From Prolixibacter denitrificans (lineage in GTDB: Bacteria > Bacteroidota > Bacteroidia > Bacteroidales > Prolixibacteraceae): 64,000 nucleotides of DNA. The stretch spans positions 496,001-560,000 of the forward strand of contig NZ_PYGC01000002.1 of NCBI RefSeq assembly GCF_003014495.1, in the 5' to 3' direction. A program made the translations under genes and the position numbers. The notes beneath the pieces were generated by a model, which worked only from the letters and a program-made list of their open reading frames with translations, made no database searches and was not told the DNA's origin. Below, piece after piece: positions 8,965-18,713 of this stretch (position 1 is its first letter; each line of letters begins with the position of its first letter).

Positions 8965-9364
8965 GTTTTTAAGGTTCATGTTTGTAGTGAAATATGAGCC
9001 TATAGAAATCAATAAATGCTCTTTAATTATAAATTATGATAGATAAAAACAGTCTTTTGTTTTTGTAAATTATAATTATGTTTTTACTGGTTGGAGATTT
9101 TGGGATAGTATTCATACACAGTGTGGTATGTTAAATGACATATGAACGGGGGCCCCGACCTGTTTGGAAGTGCTATTTTCACTGGTGTGGGAGCAGTTTT
9201 TCATCGAATGTTTTAAACATAATTTCGTGTTATGTATTGATAATCAGTACATCTTTATTTATCATACTCTTACATTTCAAACCTTTTTGCCTTATATTTA
9301 TATACGGTAAAGATGCCTCCTGGCATCTTTCTGTAGCTTAATACTAACCTCTAACCTCAGCTTT
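8965..9364. other. AT-rich intergenic region upstream of the giant adhesin gene
   Basis: About 400 bases without a convincing gene. An open frame at 9135-9341 has no recognisable features and is not called. The end of the region holds a perfect hairpin at 9309-9330 (annotated separately). No clear TAnnTTTG promoter could be assigned to the adhesin gene. Confidence 0.6.
9309..9330 (+). promoter_or_regulatory. Hairpin in the leader of the giant adhesin gene
   Basis: Perfect 9-bp stem AAAGATGCC / GGCATCTTT with a TCCT loop, 34 bp upstream of the ATG at 9365. Only three T follow the stem top (TTTCTG), so it is a weak terminator at best. A stabilising or regulatory 5' UTR stem is equally possible. 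Confidence 0.55.
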
Positions 9365-12300
9365 ATGAAGAAACCTCTACTCTTGTCATTTATTATCCTA
9401 TTAATCGGAATAAATGTTATGGCAGCAGGGGGACCTGGCCTGACTGACTTTTCGTCCCCCGAGAATACCCAAAATAATGCAGAATTATTGGCGGGTACCG
9501 CACCTGTGATTACTACCGGACAAACTTTTTCCATTGCGGAAAATAGTGCTAATACAGCGTCCGTGGGTACAGTAGCTGCTACTGACGATCAAGGAGCGGG
9601 TGTGCTAACCGGCTGGACGATCCAATCCAGTACCTTAAGTGGAGCATTTGCGATCGATTCTTCGACAGGTGAAATAACTGTAGCCGACGGAAGCCTGCTT
9701 GATTATGAAACGGTCACATCTGTAACCCTTTCTATTGTTGTTAGCGACGATACACAATCTAGTGCAGCTGAAGATGTGGTCATCGACCTGACGGATGTGA
9801 ACGAATTTGCTCCGGTTGTTAATTCAGTTGGTCCGTTTACGATTGCTGAAAATCTGGCGGACAATACAGCTGTAGGTACAGCTTTGACGGCAGCCGATCA
9901 GGATGGGACAACAAATTTGCAGAATTGGGCAATCGCTTCCGGCAACACGAATAACGCATTTAAGATAGATGGTTCTGGCCAGATATCAGTGAACTCGAGT
10001 GCTGCGTTGGACTATGAGACGACAACCACCTTTACATTGGGAATTACCGTTGATGACGATAATTTTACCAGTGCAGAGCAAACTGTCACGATTAATCTGA
10101 CCGATGTAAACGAATTTACTCCGGTGGTCAATTCAGCCGGCCCATTTACCATTGCTGAAAATACATCAAATACGACGTTCATTGTAACGATGACCGCTAC
10201 GGATGGTGATGGTTCAGCAACATTAGGTGACTGGACTATCTCCAGTGGAAATACTTCCGGGGCGTTCGCTATTGATGCTTCTTCCGGAGACATCACAGTT
10301 GCCAATAGTTCTGCTTTGGATTATGAAACAACGACTTCTTTCTCTCTGGGTATTACTGTTAGCGACGGAGCGAATGTTAGTGCGGAGCAAACCGTAACCA
10401 TTGATCTGACGGATGTGAATGATGTTACTCCGGTAGTTGCTACCGGTCTTTCGTTTAGTATTGCCGAGAACAGTGCTAACGGGGTGACAGTCGGAACAGC
10501 AACTGCTACTGACGGTGACGTTACATCGACGACATTCCAGAACTGGACCATCTCTTCCAGTACCTTGTCAGGCGCTTTTGCAATAAATGGTTCTAATGGT
10601 GCTATTACGGTTGCTAATTCAACTTTGTTGGACCGGGAAACTGTAGCAACAGTTACCCTTAGCCTGACGGTGAGCGACGGAGCCAATACGAGTGATCCGC
10701 AAGATGTTACAATTACTTTGACGGATGTAAATGATGTAGCACCGGTAGTCACAGCAAGTCAAAGTTTTACCATTGATGAGAATTCTGCTGCAGGAACGAA
10801 TTTATCTCCTGTTCTGGCTGCTACCGATGGTGATGTGACTTCAACGACTTTTTCAAACTGGACTATTAGTACTAATGTCAATCCGGATGGTGATGCTAAT
10901 CCAGCGTTTGCGATTGATGCAGGTACCGGACAACTGTCGGTGAATGATGCGGATGACTTGGATTATGAAGCCAATCCGTCATTAACGATTCAGGTTACTG
11001 TTCAGGACGGTGGAGGAAATACCAGTGCGCCGCAAGACGTAACCATCAATTTGAATAATCTGAACGACGAAGCTCCGATTATCACAGCCAGTCAGGAGTT
11101 TACAATAGCGGAAAACAGTGCGTACGGAACCGTTGTCGGGACAGTGGCTGTTTCCGACCCGGACAATCCTTCTACCGTCTATCACGACTGGACTATTACG
11201 ACAGGAAATACCAATGGTGCTTTTGCCGTTAATGCAACTACCGGGCAGCTTACTGTAGCTAATACCTCTCAACTCGATAGGGAAACAACGGCATCTTTTA
11301 CTCTGGGACTGACCGTTAGTGATGGAACCAATACCAGCACAGAGGAAACAGTAACTGTGCTTCTGAATGATGTGAACGATGTGGCTCCGGTTATTACCGC
11401 CAGTCAATCGTTCAGTATTGCTGAGGCCAGTAGCAACGGAACCGTTGTCGGCACGGTTGCAGCCACCGATGGTGACGTAACTTCTACAACCTATTCAAGC
11501 TGGACCATTACAAATGGAAATACGGATAATGCTTTCGCTATTGACGGTTCTTCGGGAGAGATAACAGTGGCCAATTCAACGCCATTGGATATTGCAGTCA
11601 ATCCAACTTTCACACTGACGCTTACGGTTAGTGATGGAGTGAATACCAGTGCTGCCGAAACAGTAACGATTAATCTAACGGATGTCAACAACCAGGCACC
11701 GGTGGTTACGAGTGGTCAGACGTTTGATGTGGATGAAAACAGTGCAGCGGCTACGTCGGTCGGAACGGTGGCTGCTACGGATGCAGACTCCAATACAACT
11801 TTCCAGAATTGGACAATTACCAGCAATGTGAATGGAGATGGTGATGCCAATGATGCGTTTGCAATTGATGCTTCTACGGGAGAAATAACGGTTAATGATG
11901 CAGACGATCTGGATCGGGAAGCCAATGCTTCTTTGGTTATTCAGGTTACTGTTAGTGACGGAACCAACACTTCAGCCGCTGAAAATGTAACCATCAATTT
12001 AAACGATGTGAATGATGTCACTCCGGTTGTTGACACCGGGCAATCTTTTAGCATAGCTGAGAATAGTGCAAACGGGACGGTTGTTGGAACTGCAACAGCA
12101 ACGGATGGTGATGTTTCATCAACAACCCTCCAGAATTGGGCAATCTCATCAAGTACAGTCGCAGGAGCTTTTGCAATTGATGCTTCGACGGGACAAATTA
12201 CCGTCGCTAATTCGACTGCTCTGGATCGGGAAACCGTGGAAACCATCACACTTGGTTTGACGGTGGGAGACGGCGTTAATACCAGCGCAGCACAGGATAT

Positions 12301-15300
12301 GACTATCACATTGACGGATGTAAATGATGTGGCTCCGGTGATAACTGCCAACCAGGTATTCAATGTGGATGAAGGAAGCGCCAACGCTACCGTGGTGGGA
12401 ACCGTTGCAGCAACCGATCAGGATGTAACTTCAACTACTTTCCACGATTGGACCATTACTGGAGGTAATACAGATAATGCTTTCGGGATTAATGCTTCTT
12501 CGGGACAGATAACGGTGACGAACAGTTCGGCATTGGACTTTGCGGTCAATCCATCGTTTACACTGACATTAACGGTTAGTGACGGGACCAATACCAGTGC
12601 CGAAGGAAGTGTAACCATCAATTTGAATGATGTAAATAATCAGGCACCGGTTATCACAGCCGATCAGAACTTCACGATAGACGAGAACAGTGTCAATTCA
12701 ACCATCGTTGGAACAGTTGCTGCTACCGATCCGGACGCCGGTACTACTTTCCAGGATTGGACCATTGTTTCCGGCAACACAGATAATGCATTTGCTTTAA
12801 ATAGTTCGACAGGCGAGATTACGGTAGCAACCAGTACGGCTTTGGACAAGGAGACAACTTCGTCATTCACGTTAAGTTTAACCGTTAGCGATGGTGTGAA
12901 TACCAGTGCAGAACAAACTGTTACCATTACGCTAAATGATTTGAACGACGAAGTTCCGGTGGTGACAGCTAATCAGACTTTCTCTATCGATGAAAACAGT
13001 GCGAATGGTTCTTCGGTAGGAACGGTTCTGGCCACTGACGGTGATGTAACGGCTACAACTTTCCAGAACTGGACGATTACTGATGGTAACACGAACGGAG
13101 CGTTTGCTATCAACGGTTCGACCGGTGAAATCACTGTCGCTAAATCGACAGAACTCGATCGAGAGGTCGTTACTTCCTACACGTTGACGGTTACTGTCGA
13201 TGACGGCGTGAATACCAGCACAGCTCAAACACTCACGGTGGATGTGAATGATGCGAATGATGTGTTGCCGGTGATAACTGCATCGCAATCTTTCACCATT
13301 GATGAGAATAGTGTCGGCGGAACCGTTGTGGGAACTCTGACGGCCACTGATGGTGATGTAACGGCAACGACATTTCAGACATGGCAAATCGTTTCCAACG
13401 TGAATGATGATGGGGACACGAACAACGCCTTTACGATTAATAGTGGAACAGGTGAGATAACCGTGAATGATGCAGGTGATCTGGATCGTGAAACTGCCGC
13501 TTCCTTTACGATTGGGATTACAGTGAGCGATGGAGTTAATACTAGCGCGCAGCAGGATGTGGTTATTTACCTAAACGATTTGAATGACGAAGCACCTGTA
13601 GTAACGGCGAACCAGAGTTTCTCGATTGATGAGAATTCACCTGACGATACCGTTATTGGTACCTTGGTAGCAACCGATATTGACGTGACAGCCACCACTT
13701 TCGAGAATTGGAGGATTGTTTCTAATGTGAATCCTAATAACGATGTGCTGGAAGCTTTTGGCATCGATGATGTGACGGGCGAGATTTTCGTGAATGATTC
13801 TTCCGATTTGGATCGGGAACAAAATGCTTCACTGACCATTCAGGTAACGGTCTCGGACGGTGAAAATACCAGTGCTGCGGTAGATGTAACGATAAATCTG
13901 AATGAATTGAATGATGTGCCGCCGGTTGTTACTGCCGACCAGTCGTTCACTATTAAAGAAAAGAGCGACGTTGGAACGACCGTTGGAACACTTGCTGCAA
14001 CGGATGGCGATATTAGCTCAACAACCTTCCAGAATTGGGCCATTGCAACCAACATGGACGTGGATGGTGATGGAACTGGTGCTTTTGCACTGAATGCTGA
14101 TACAGGCGTGCTTACCGTCGCCGATTCCGACGATCTGGATCGTGAGCAAAATGCTTCTTTGACCATTCAGGTAACCGTTGGCGATGGTGTCAATACCAGC
14201 GATACGACTGATGTGGTTGTTAATTTGAGTGATACCAATAATCAGCCTCCGGTGGTTACGGCGGGACAAAGTTTTCCGGTTGATGAGAATGCTACCAATG
14301 GAACCGAGGTAGGTACTGTGGCCGCGACTGACGCTGATGTAACGGCTACCACGTTCCGGGACTGGACTATTGTAGGTGGTAATGATGCCGGAACATTTGC
14401 AATAAATGATTCGACAGGAGTCATTACCGTTGCCGACAGCACATTGCTTGACCGAGAAAGTATTGAGTCAATCGTGTTAAGCATTACTGTGAGTGACAGT
14501 ATTAATGTGAGTGCTCTGGAGGATGTCACGATTACACTGAATGACGTGAATGATGTGGCACCGGTGGTTACCGCTGACCAGTCGTTTACCATCGAAGAGA
14601 ACAGTGCCAACGATTTGGTTATAGGAGCGCTGGTGGCAACCGATGGTGATGTATCGGCTACAACCTTCCAAAACTGGAATATCCTTACAGGAAATGCTTC
14701 CGGAACCTTTGCTCTCGACGCAGCTACAGGTGCTTTATCGGTGGCTGACAGTACGGCGCTTGATCGCGAAACAACCTCATCTTTCACTCTCGGTGTAGTA
14801 ACCGGTGACGGTGTGAACACCAGCGATACAGTAGATGTAGTCATCAATCTCACGGATGTGAACGATGTAACGCCGGTTGTTACAGCCGATCAATCATTCA
14901 ATGTTGACGAAAACAGTGTTGCCGGTACGACCATAGGAACAGTGCTTGCAACCGATGGTGATGTGACTCCAACAACCTTTACCAACTGGACAATTAGCAC
15001 CGGGAATGATGACAATGCATTTGCCATTGATAGTTTGTCAGGTGTTCTTTCAGTCAACGATCCGGCAACGCTCGATCGCGAAGTTCTCGATTCATTGATT
15101 ATCGGTGTCTTTGTCAGTGATGGACTAGATACCAGTGCTGTGCAAAATGTAACGATTCACCTGAATGATGTGAACGATGTTCTTCCCGTTATTGCAGCTG
15201 ATTCGACATTTGCCATTGATGAGAATAGTCCTGCCGGCACGGTTGTGGGAACAGCTTCGGCAACGGATGGCGATGTAACGCCAACGACTTTCTCTAATTG

Positions 15301-16393
15301 GGCTATTATTGACGGAAATACCGGAGGAGCTTTTGCCATTGATGGTAGCTCCGGTCAGATTACGGTTGCGCAAAGTTCGGCGTTAGACCGTGAGAAAATA
15401 GACACACTGAAATTAAGTATTACGGTTAGCGATGGAGTGAATACCAGTGCTCCTGAGTTGGTCATTGTAACGCTGAACGATGTGAACGATATCCTGCCGG
15501 TGATTGCTGCCGGACAATCGTTTACCCTTCCGGAGAATACTGTTGCGGGAACTTCGGTTGGAACCATTCAGGTAGCCGATAGCGATGTAACCGCCAGCAC
15601 GTTTAGTAATTGGCAGATATCGACCAATTTCGACGGCAACGGAGACGGTAATCCGGCCTTTGCTATCGATAGTTTATCGGGTAACCTGACGGTCAACGAT
15701 CCGGGCGATCTTGATTTCGAAACTGTGCCGGATTTCAACATCGCGGTAACGGTTGATGACAGTGTGAATACCAGCCTTCCGGTGGAAGTAGCCTTGCATC
15801 TGACGGATAAAAACGACAATGCGCCTGTTATCATCACTATGCCGTATTTCACCATCCAGGAAAATTCCGAGATTGGAACACTGGTGGCCCAGTTTGAAGC
15901 TACGGACGTAGATGTTACGCCGGCAACCTTTACCTGGCACATTGTGAAAAATACTGATCCGGACATGGATGGGGCGGAAGCGTTTATCATTAATGAATCG
16001 AATGGTAATCTGTATATCCGCGACAAAGATGATTTCGATTATGAAGCCAACGATGAGCTGAAAGTCAGAATTTCGGTTTGGGATGGGATTAACCGAAGCG
16101 ATTACCTTGAAGTAATCATCGGCATCACAAACGATACCAGCGACGATGTAACGACCGGTTTGGACGACCTGGCATTGAAAGAAGTGAAGGTCTACCCGAA
16201 CCCTGCTCAAAGTTATTTCTATATCGACGGTCCTGTCGGGGAAACCGTACAACTGATTGACATGAACGGCCGATTGGTGAAAACAGCGTTGATGGAATCA
16301 AATATCCAACGCTTTGATCTATCCGGAACTCCAAAGGGAATCTACCTGGTGCAGATACAGCACAAAACCGTATCAAAAGTAATTGTCAGGTAA
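9365..16393 (+). CDS. Giant cadherin-repeat surface protein with T9SS sorting domain
   Basis: A 2342-residue secreted protein. It has a signal peptide at about 1-20, a short linker, then 21 tandem cadherin-like repeats of about 103-111 residues from about residue 46 to 2260, and a C-terminal type IX secretion sorting domain (about 2272-2342; VYPNPAQSYF, DMNGRLVK, GIYLVQI). Each repeat shows cadherin calcium-site patterns: an ENSA segment, ATDGD, LDRE and a DVNDxAP linker. Two size classes alternate irregularly: short repeats with a GNT loop, and long repeats (numbers 5, 8, 13, 14, 15, 20, 21) with an inserted NVNxDGDxN-like acidic loop. Repeats 4 and 9, and 7 and 10, look most alike, suggesting past block duplication. 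It is likely exported across both membranes and used in adhesion or cell-cell contact. The target is unknown. Confidence 0.9.
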   Translation: MKKPLLLSFIILLIGINVMAAGGPGLTDFSSPENTQNNAELLAGTAPVITTGQTFSIAENSANTASVGTVAATDDQGAGVLTGWTIQSSTLSGAFAIDSSTGEITVADGSLLDYETVTSVTLSIVVSDDTQSSAAEDVVIDLTDVNEFAPVVNSVGPFTIAENLADNTAVGTALTAADQDGTTNLQNWAIASGNTNNAFKIDGSGQISVNSSAALDYETTTTFTLGITVDDDNFTSAEQTVTINLTDVNEFTPVVNSAGPFTIAENTSNTTFIVTMTATDGDGSATLGDWTISSGNTSGAFAIDASSGDITVANSSALDYETTTSFSLGITVSDGANVSAEQTVTIDLTDVNDVTPVVATGLSFSIAENSANGVTVGTATATDGDVTSTTFQNWTISSSTLSGAFAINGSNGAITVANSTLLDRETVATVTLSLTVSDGANTSDPQDVTITLTDVNDVAPVVTASQSFTIDENSAAGTNLSPVLAATDGDVTSTTFSNWTISTNVNPDGDANPAFAIDAGTGQLSVNDADDLDYEANPSLTIQVTVQDGGGNTSAPQDVTINLNNLNDEAPIITASQEFTIAENSAYGTVVGTVAVSDPDNPSTVYHDWTITTGNTNGAFAVNATTGQLTVANTSQLDRETTASFTLGLTVSDGTNTSTEETVTVLLNDVNDVAPVITASQSFSIAEASSNGTVVGTVAATDGDVTSTTYSSWTITNGNTDNAFAIDGSSGEITVANSTPLDIAVNPTFTLTLTVSDGVNTSAAETVTINLTDVNNQAPVVTSGQTFDVDENSAAATSVGTVAATDADSNTTFQNWTITSNVNGDGDANDAFAIDASTGEITVNDADDLDREANASLVIQVTVSDGTNTSAAENVTINLNDVNDVTPVVDTGQSFSIAENSANGTVVGTATATDGDVSSTTLQNWAISSSTVAGAFAIDASTGQITVANSTALDRETVETITLGLTVGDGVNTSAAQDMTITLTDVNDVAPVITANQVFNVDEGSANATVVGTVAATDQDVTSTTFHDWTITGGNTDNAFGINASSGQITVTNSSALDFAVNPSFTLTLTVSDGTNTSAEGSVTINLNDVNNQAPVITADQNFTIDENSVNSTIVGTVAATDPDAGTTFQDWTIVSGNTDNAFALNSSTGEITVATSTALDKETTSSFTLSLTVSDGVNTSAEQTVTITLNDLNDEVPVVTANQTFSIDENSANGSSVGTVLATDGDVTATTFQNWTITDGNTNGAFAINGSTGEITVAKSTELDREVVTSYTLTVTVDDGVNTSTAQTLTVDVNDANDVLPVITASQSFTIDENSVGGTVVGTLTATDGDVTATTFQTWQIVSNVNDDGDTNNAFTINSGTGEITVNDAGDLDRETAASFTIGITVSDGVNTSAQQDVVIYLNDLNDEAPVVTANQSFSIDENSPDDTVIGTLVATDIDVTATTFENWRIVSNVNPNNDVLEAFGIDDVTGEIFVNDSSDLDREQNASLTIQVTVSDGENTSAAVDVTINLNELNDVPPVVTADQSFTIKEKSDVGTTVGTLAATDGDISSTTFQNWAIATNMDVDGDGTGAFALNADTGVLTVADSDDLDREQNASLTIQVTVGDGVNTSDTTDVVVNLSDTNNQPPVVTAGQSFPVDENATNGTEVGTVAATDADVTATTFRDWTIVGGNDAGTFAINDSTGVITVADSTLLDRESIESIVLSITVSDSINVSALEDVTITLNDVNDVAPVVTADQSFTIEENSANDLVIGALVATDGDVSATTFQNWNILTGNASGTFALDAATGALSVADSTALDRETTSSFTLGVVTGDGVNTSDTVDVVINLTDVNDVTPVVTADQSFNVDENSVAGTTIGTVLATDGDVTPTTFTNWTISTGNDDNAFAIDSLSGVLSVNDPATLDREVLDSLIIGVFVSDGLDTSAVQNVTIHLNDVNDVLPVIAADSTFAIDENSPAGTVVGTASATDGDVTPTTFSNWAIIDGNTGGAFAIDGSSGQITVAQSSALDREKIDTLKLSITVSDGVNTSAPELVIVTLNDVNDILPVIAAGQSFTLPENTVAGTSVGTIQVADSDVTASTFSNWQISTNFDGNGDGNPAFAIDSLSGNLTVNDPGDLDFETVPDFNIAVTVDDSVNTSLPVEVALHLTDKNDNAPVIITMPYFTIQENSEIGTLVAQFEATDVDVTPATFTWHIVKNTDPDMDGAEAFIINESNGNLYIRDKDDFDYEANDELKVRISVWDGINRSDYLEVIIGITNDTSDDVTTGLDDLALKEVKVYPNPAQSYFYIDGPVGETVQLIDMNGRLVKTALMESNIQRFDLSGTPKGIYLVQIQHKTVSKVIVR
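9500..16140 (+). repeat. Coding tandem array of 21 cadherin-type units
   Basis: Twenty-one units of roughly 310-330 bp encode the cadherin-like domains. Unit identity is clear at protein level but broken by many silent differences at DNA level, so the array is old or under pressure against recombination. Boundaries are approximate and were placed at each recurring D-x-N-D-x-x-P linker (D-x-N-N-Q in units 7, 10 and 15). Confidence 0.8.
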
Positions 16394-16417
16394 TTTCCGA
16401 ATTTCTCCTACAATCCG

Positions 16418-16448
16418 AAGGCTCTCCTGTTTCAGGGGAGCCTTTTTT
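16418..16448 (+). terminator. Intrinsic terminator of the giant adhesin gene
   Basis: AAGGCTCTCC pairs with GGGGAGCCTT (one mismatch) around a 7-nt loop, followed by six T, 25 bp after the stop codon. Confidence 0.85.
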
Positions 16449-16595
16449 ATTATGGGTATCTTTCCAGAGAACGACGTGATAACCTGAAGTTAAGATTATG
16501 TTTTGTTGTAAATCACGACTTTTTTGCGATTTCTTTGGCTGCGCGTTCCTGAAACTGTATTTTCGTGGTAACGAGACGTTCGTAAAGCATCTGCT

Positions 16596-17510
16596 ATGGT
16601 TTATCCCACACATCATAAAAAACCAGCCACTGCCCGACCCTTTTTGAAGTGGGCCGGTGGAAAAAGGCAGCTTTTGCCGGTTATTACAGATGCGCTTCCG
16701 AAAGATTTGGAGAAGAAACCCTTTGTGTATGTCGAGCCTTTCGTGGGAAGTGGAGCTGTCCTTTTCAGGATGCTCGATAAATTTCCCAACATTGAAAAAG
16801 CTGTCATCAACGATGTCAATGAAGATTTGATTAATGCTTACAGAACGATACAGGAGGAACCGGATGCGTTGATTGAGTCGTTACAGCAGTTGGAACGGGA
16901 ATATAATGGAAGTCCGGAGGAGGAATTCAGACAAGCTCACTATCTCATGGTCCGCGAACTGTTTAATAAGCGGGAAAAATCGAGGACGGAACATACGGCA
17001 TATTTGATATTTCTGAACCGGACGTGTTACAATGGCTTGTACCGGGTGAACAAGGAAAATCAGTTCAATGTGCCTTTCGGAAAACACAAAAATCCGAAGA
17101 TTTGCAACGAAGCCAACATCCGGTTGGTGCACAAAGTCTTGCAGAAAGTGGAGATTCGGCTGGGCGATTTTGATGCGTTAAACGACCTGGTAACTCCCGA
17201 TGCTTTTTTCTACTTCGATCCACCCTACAAACCCATCAGTTCAACGGCTTCATTTAATGCTTATTCGCAGAATGGATTTGGTGACGGCGATCAGGAACGC
17301 CTGAAGGGATTTTGCGATAAGCTACACGAAACGGGAGCTCGTTTGTTGCTCAGTAATTCCGATCCGAAGAACGAAGATCCGGAAAATCATTTCTTCGATG
17401 AATTGTATGGTGATTATCAAATAGAACGGGTGCAGGCGCGCAGGGCAATTAACTCGCGCGGAAGCCGGCGCGGAGAAATCAGTGAGTTGCTGATTCGGAA
17501 TTACGATTAA
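16596..17510 (+). CDS. DNA adenine N6-methyltransferase, Dam/D12 class
   Basis: A 304-residue methylase of the D12 (alpha-type, Dam/DpnM-like) class that moves a methyl group from S-adenosylmethionine to adenine N6. The order of motifs is right: N-terminal PFLKWAGGKRQLLP, SAM-binding motif I as VEPFVGSGAVLF near residue 50, and catalytic motif IV DPPY near residue 210. The 3' end overlaps the stop of an opposite-strand unknown gene by 4 bp. No recognisable restriction endonuclease is adjacent, so it may be solitary, or the convergent gene may be its partner. GATC is the common target of this class, but the site here cannot be read from the sequence. Confidence 0.88.
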   Translation: MVYPTHHKKPATARPFLKWAGGKRQLLPVITDALPKDLEKKPFVYVEPFVGSGAVLFRMLDKFPNIEKAVINDVNEDLINAYRTIQEEPDALIESLQQLEREYNGSPEEEFRQAHYLMVRELFNKREKSRTEHTAYLIFLNRTCYNGLYRVNKENQFNVPFGKHKNPKICNEANIRLVHKVLQKVEIRLGDFDALNDLVTPDAFFYFDPPYKPISSTASFNAYSQNGFGDGDQERLKGFCDKLHETGARLLLSNSDPKNEDPENHFFDELYGDYQIERVQARRAINSRGSRRGEISELLIRNYD

Positions 17511-17989
17511 AATCCTTTTTCAAGTATCAGTTTATCCAATTCGTTTGCAGATTTTCCTTTACTGAATGTGGCAGCCTGTTCGGGTGAGTTATCCTCAATT
17601 AATATTTGATGAATACCCAATCGTTTAATCCGCTTTTTCAGAATCGCATGCTCTTTGTTCTCTTCGGCTACCATTCCGTAATAGATGACCGTTAGCCATT
17701 GTTCTACTTCATCTGTCAGTTCACCATATTTCAACGATAACCTTTTAATGCGCCTTAGAATTAGCGGATCGACAATTTTCCCGGTAGGTGCATAAACCGA
17801 CACGAAATCATCATATAGCTTCTGCCGGCCGAAACGATTACTGATGGTTTTTAGCTTTTGAAAGTATTCCATATCCCGCGGAGCCACAGTTTTTCCTTCC
17901 GGAGAACGAAGGAAAACGCACCAGTCATCGAATTTGCCACGGCCAAAGAAAACGACCGCCCCATTGGTTAACATGGTTGGATCGTGCAT
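17507..17989 (-). CDS. Unrecognised protein convergent with the Dam-family methylase
   Basis: A 160-residue soluble protein I cannot assign. It has no signal or membrane segment. Its N-terminal third looks like a small beta fold with the strongly patterned run AVVFFGRGKFDDWCVF. The rest is basic and helical with KKRIKRLG and a C-terminal charged tail. Its stop overlaps the methylase stop by 4 bp (17507-17510). This tight convergence and the isolated position suggest the two genes may travel together. Options include a restriction or regulatory partner or simple coincidence. Start could also be the internal Met at residue 6. Confidence 0.6.
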   Translation of the reverse strand: MHDPTMLTNGAVVFFGRGKFDDWCVFLRSPEGKTVAPRDMEYFQKLKTISNRFGRQKLYDDFVSVYAPTGKIVDPLILRRIKRLSLKYGELTDEVEQWLTVIYYGMVAEENKEHAILKKRIKRLGIHQILIEDNSPEQAATFSKGKSANELDKLILEKGF

Positions 17990-18008
17990 TGTTAATTTTC
18001 AACCTGGT

Positions 18009-18671
18009 CTAAGGTTTTCGTACAATATTGAAGTTGAATTCCACGGTTCCGATTTTGCTGAATAAGCGAAGCCAGAGTGGAAGCAGCATCTCGGTTCCGC
18101 GGGCAGCGGTAATATCGCCCAGGTCGATGATGTTGTCAGCTTTCCAGCCAAACTCCTGGAGCAATTCCGAGACTTTCGTCCGGGCGCCGGAATCGTTTCC
18201 ACAAACGAAAACATTGTGGTCCCCGGGAATGCCTTCGGGGTGCAGCATGATTTCGCAATTCATGGTGTTGAGGGACTTCACCACCATGGAATCAGGGAAG
18301 TGATTCTGAATCTGTTCGCCCAGCGAACTATCGTTGCAAAAGAGCAGTTTGGGCGGCATGCCGTTCGTAAAATCAAGAGGATTGGCTACATCGATGATGA
18401 CTTTCCCTTTCAGATTTTCGGCGCCAGCCAACTCGAGTGCGGTAATGGATGCATGTCCGTTGGTGCAATTGAAAACGATTTCGTCAGCGAAAAGGGCTGC
18501 ATCGGCAAACGTGCCGTTGTTAGCCAGGTCTCCGTATTTTTCGGCGAAAGCCACAGCTTTTTCATTTTCGGCTGAGCGTGAGCCCATACATACTTCATAG
18601 CCTTTACCGACCAGACGGGATGCAATGGCCTGTCCGACCATTCCGGTTCCGAGGACACCAATTTTACTCAT
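18009..18671 (-). CDS. NAD(P)-binding oxidoreductase (F420-dependent NADP reductase-like fold)
   Basis: A 220-residue Rossmann-fold protein of the group named after coenzyme F420-dependent NADP oxidoreductase. The N terminus IGVLGTGMVGQAIASRL is the dinucleotide-binding loop, and GSRSAEN after strand 2 favours NADP. VIIDVANPL and KSLNTMN follow as in the family. Bacteroidota are not known for making F420, so the true substrate is probably a different ketone, imine or quinone. It lies 42 bp downstream of the asparaginase gene on the same strand. Confidence 0.75.
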   Translation of the reverse strand: MSKIGVLGTGMVGQAIASRLVGKGYEVCMGSRSAENEKAVAFAEKYGDLANNGTFADAALFADEIVFNCTNGHASITALELAGAENLKGKVIIDVANPLDFTNGMPPKLLFCNDSSLGEQIQNHFPDSMVVKSLNTMNCEIMLHPEGIPGDHNVFVCGNDSGARTKVSELLQEFGWKADNIIDLGDITAARGTEMLLPLWLRLFSKIGTVEFNFNIVRKP

Positions 18672-18713
18672 AGCTAATGTGATTGGTTATACATGATACG
18701 GTTGATTTGCGAA

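Noticed and set aside
9135-9341. 68-residue open frame before the adhesin gene
   Set aside because: It has no ribosome site or recognisable domain, and it contains half of the leader hairpin.
14242-14853. 203-residue open frame and several others antisense to the giant adhesin gene
   Set aside because: They recur with the repeat unit on the opposite strand and only mirror its codon pattern.
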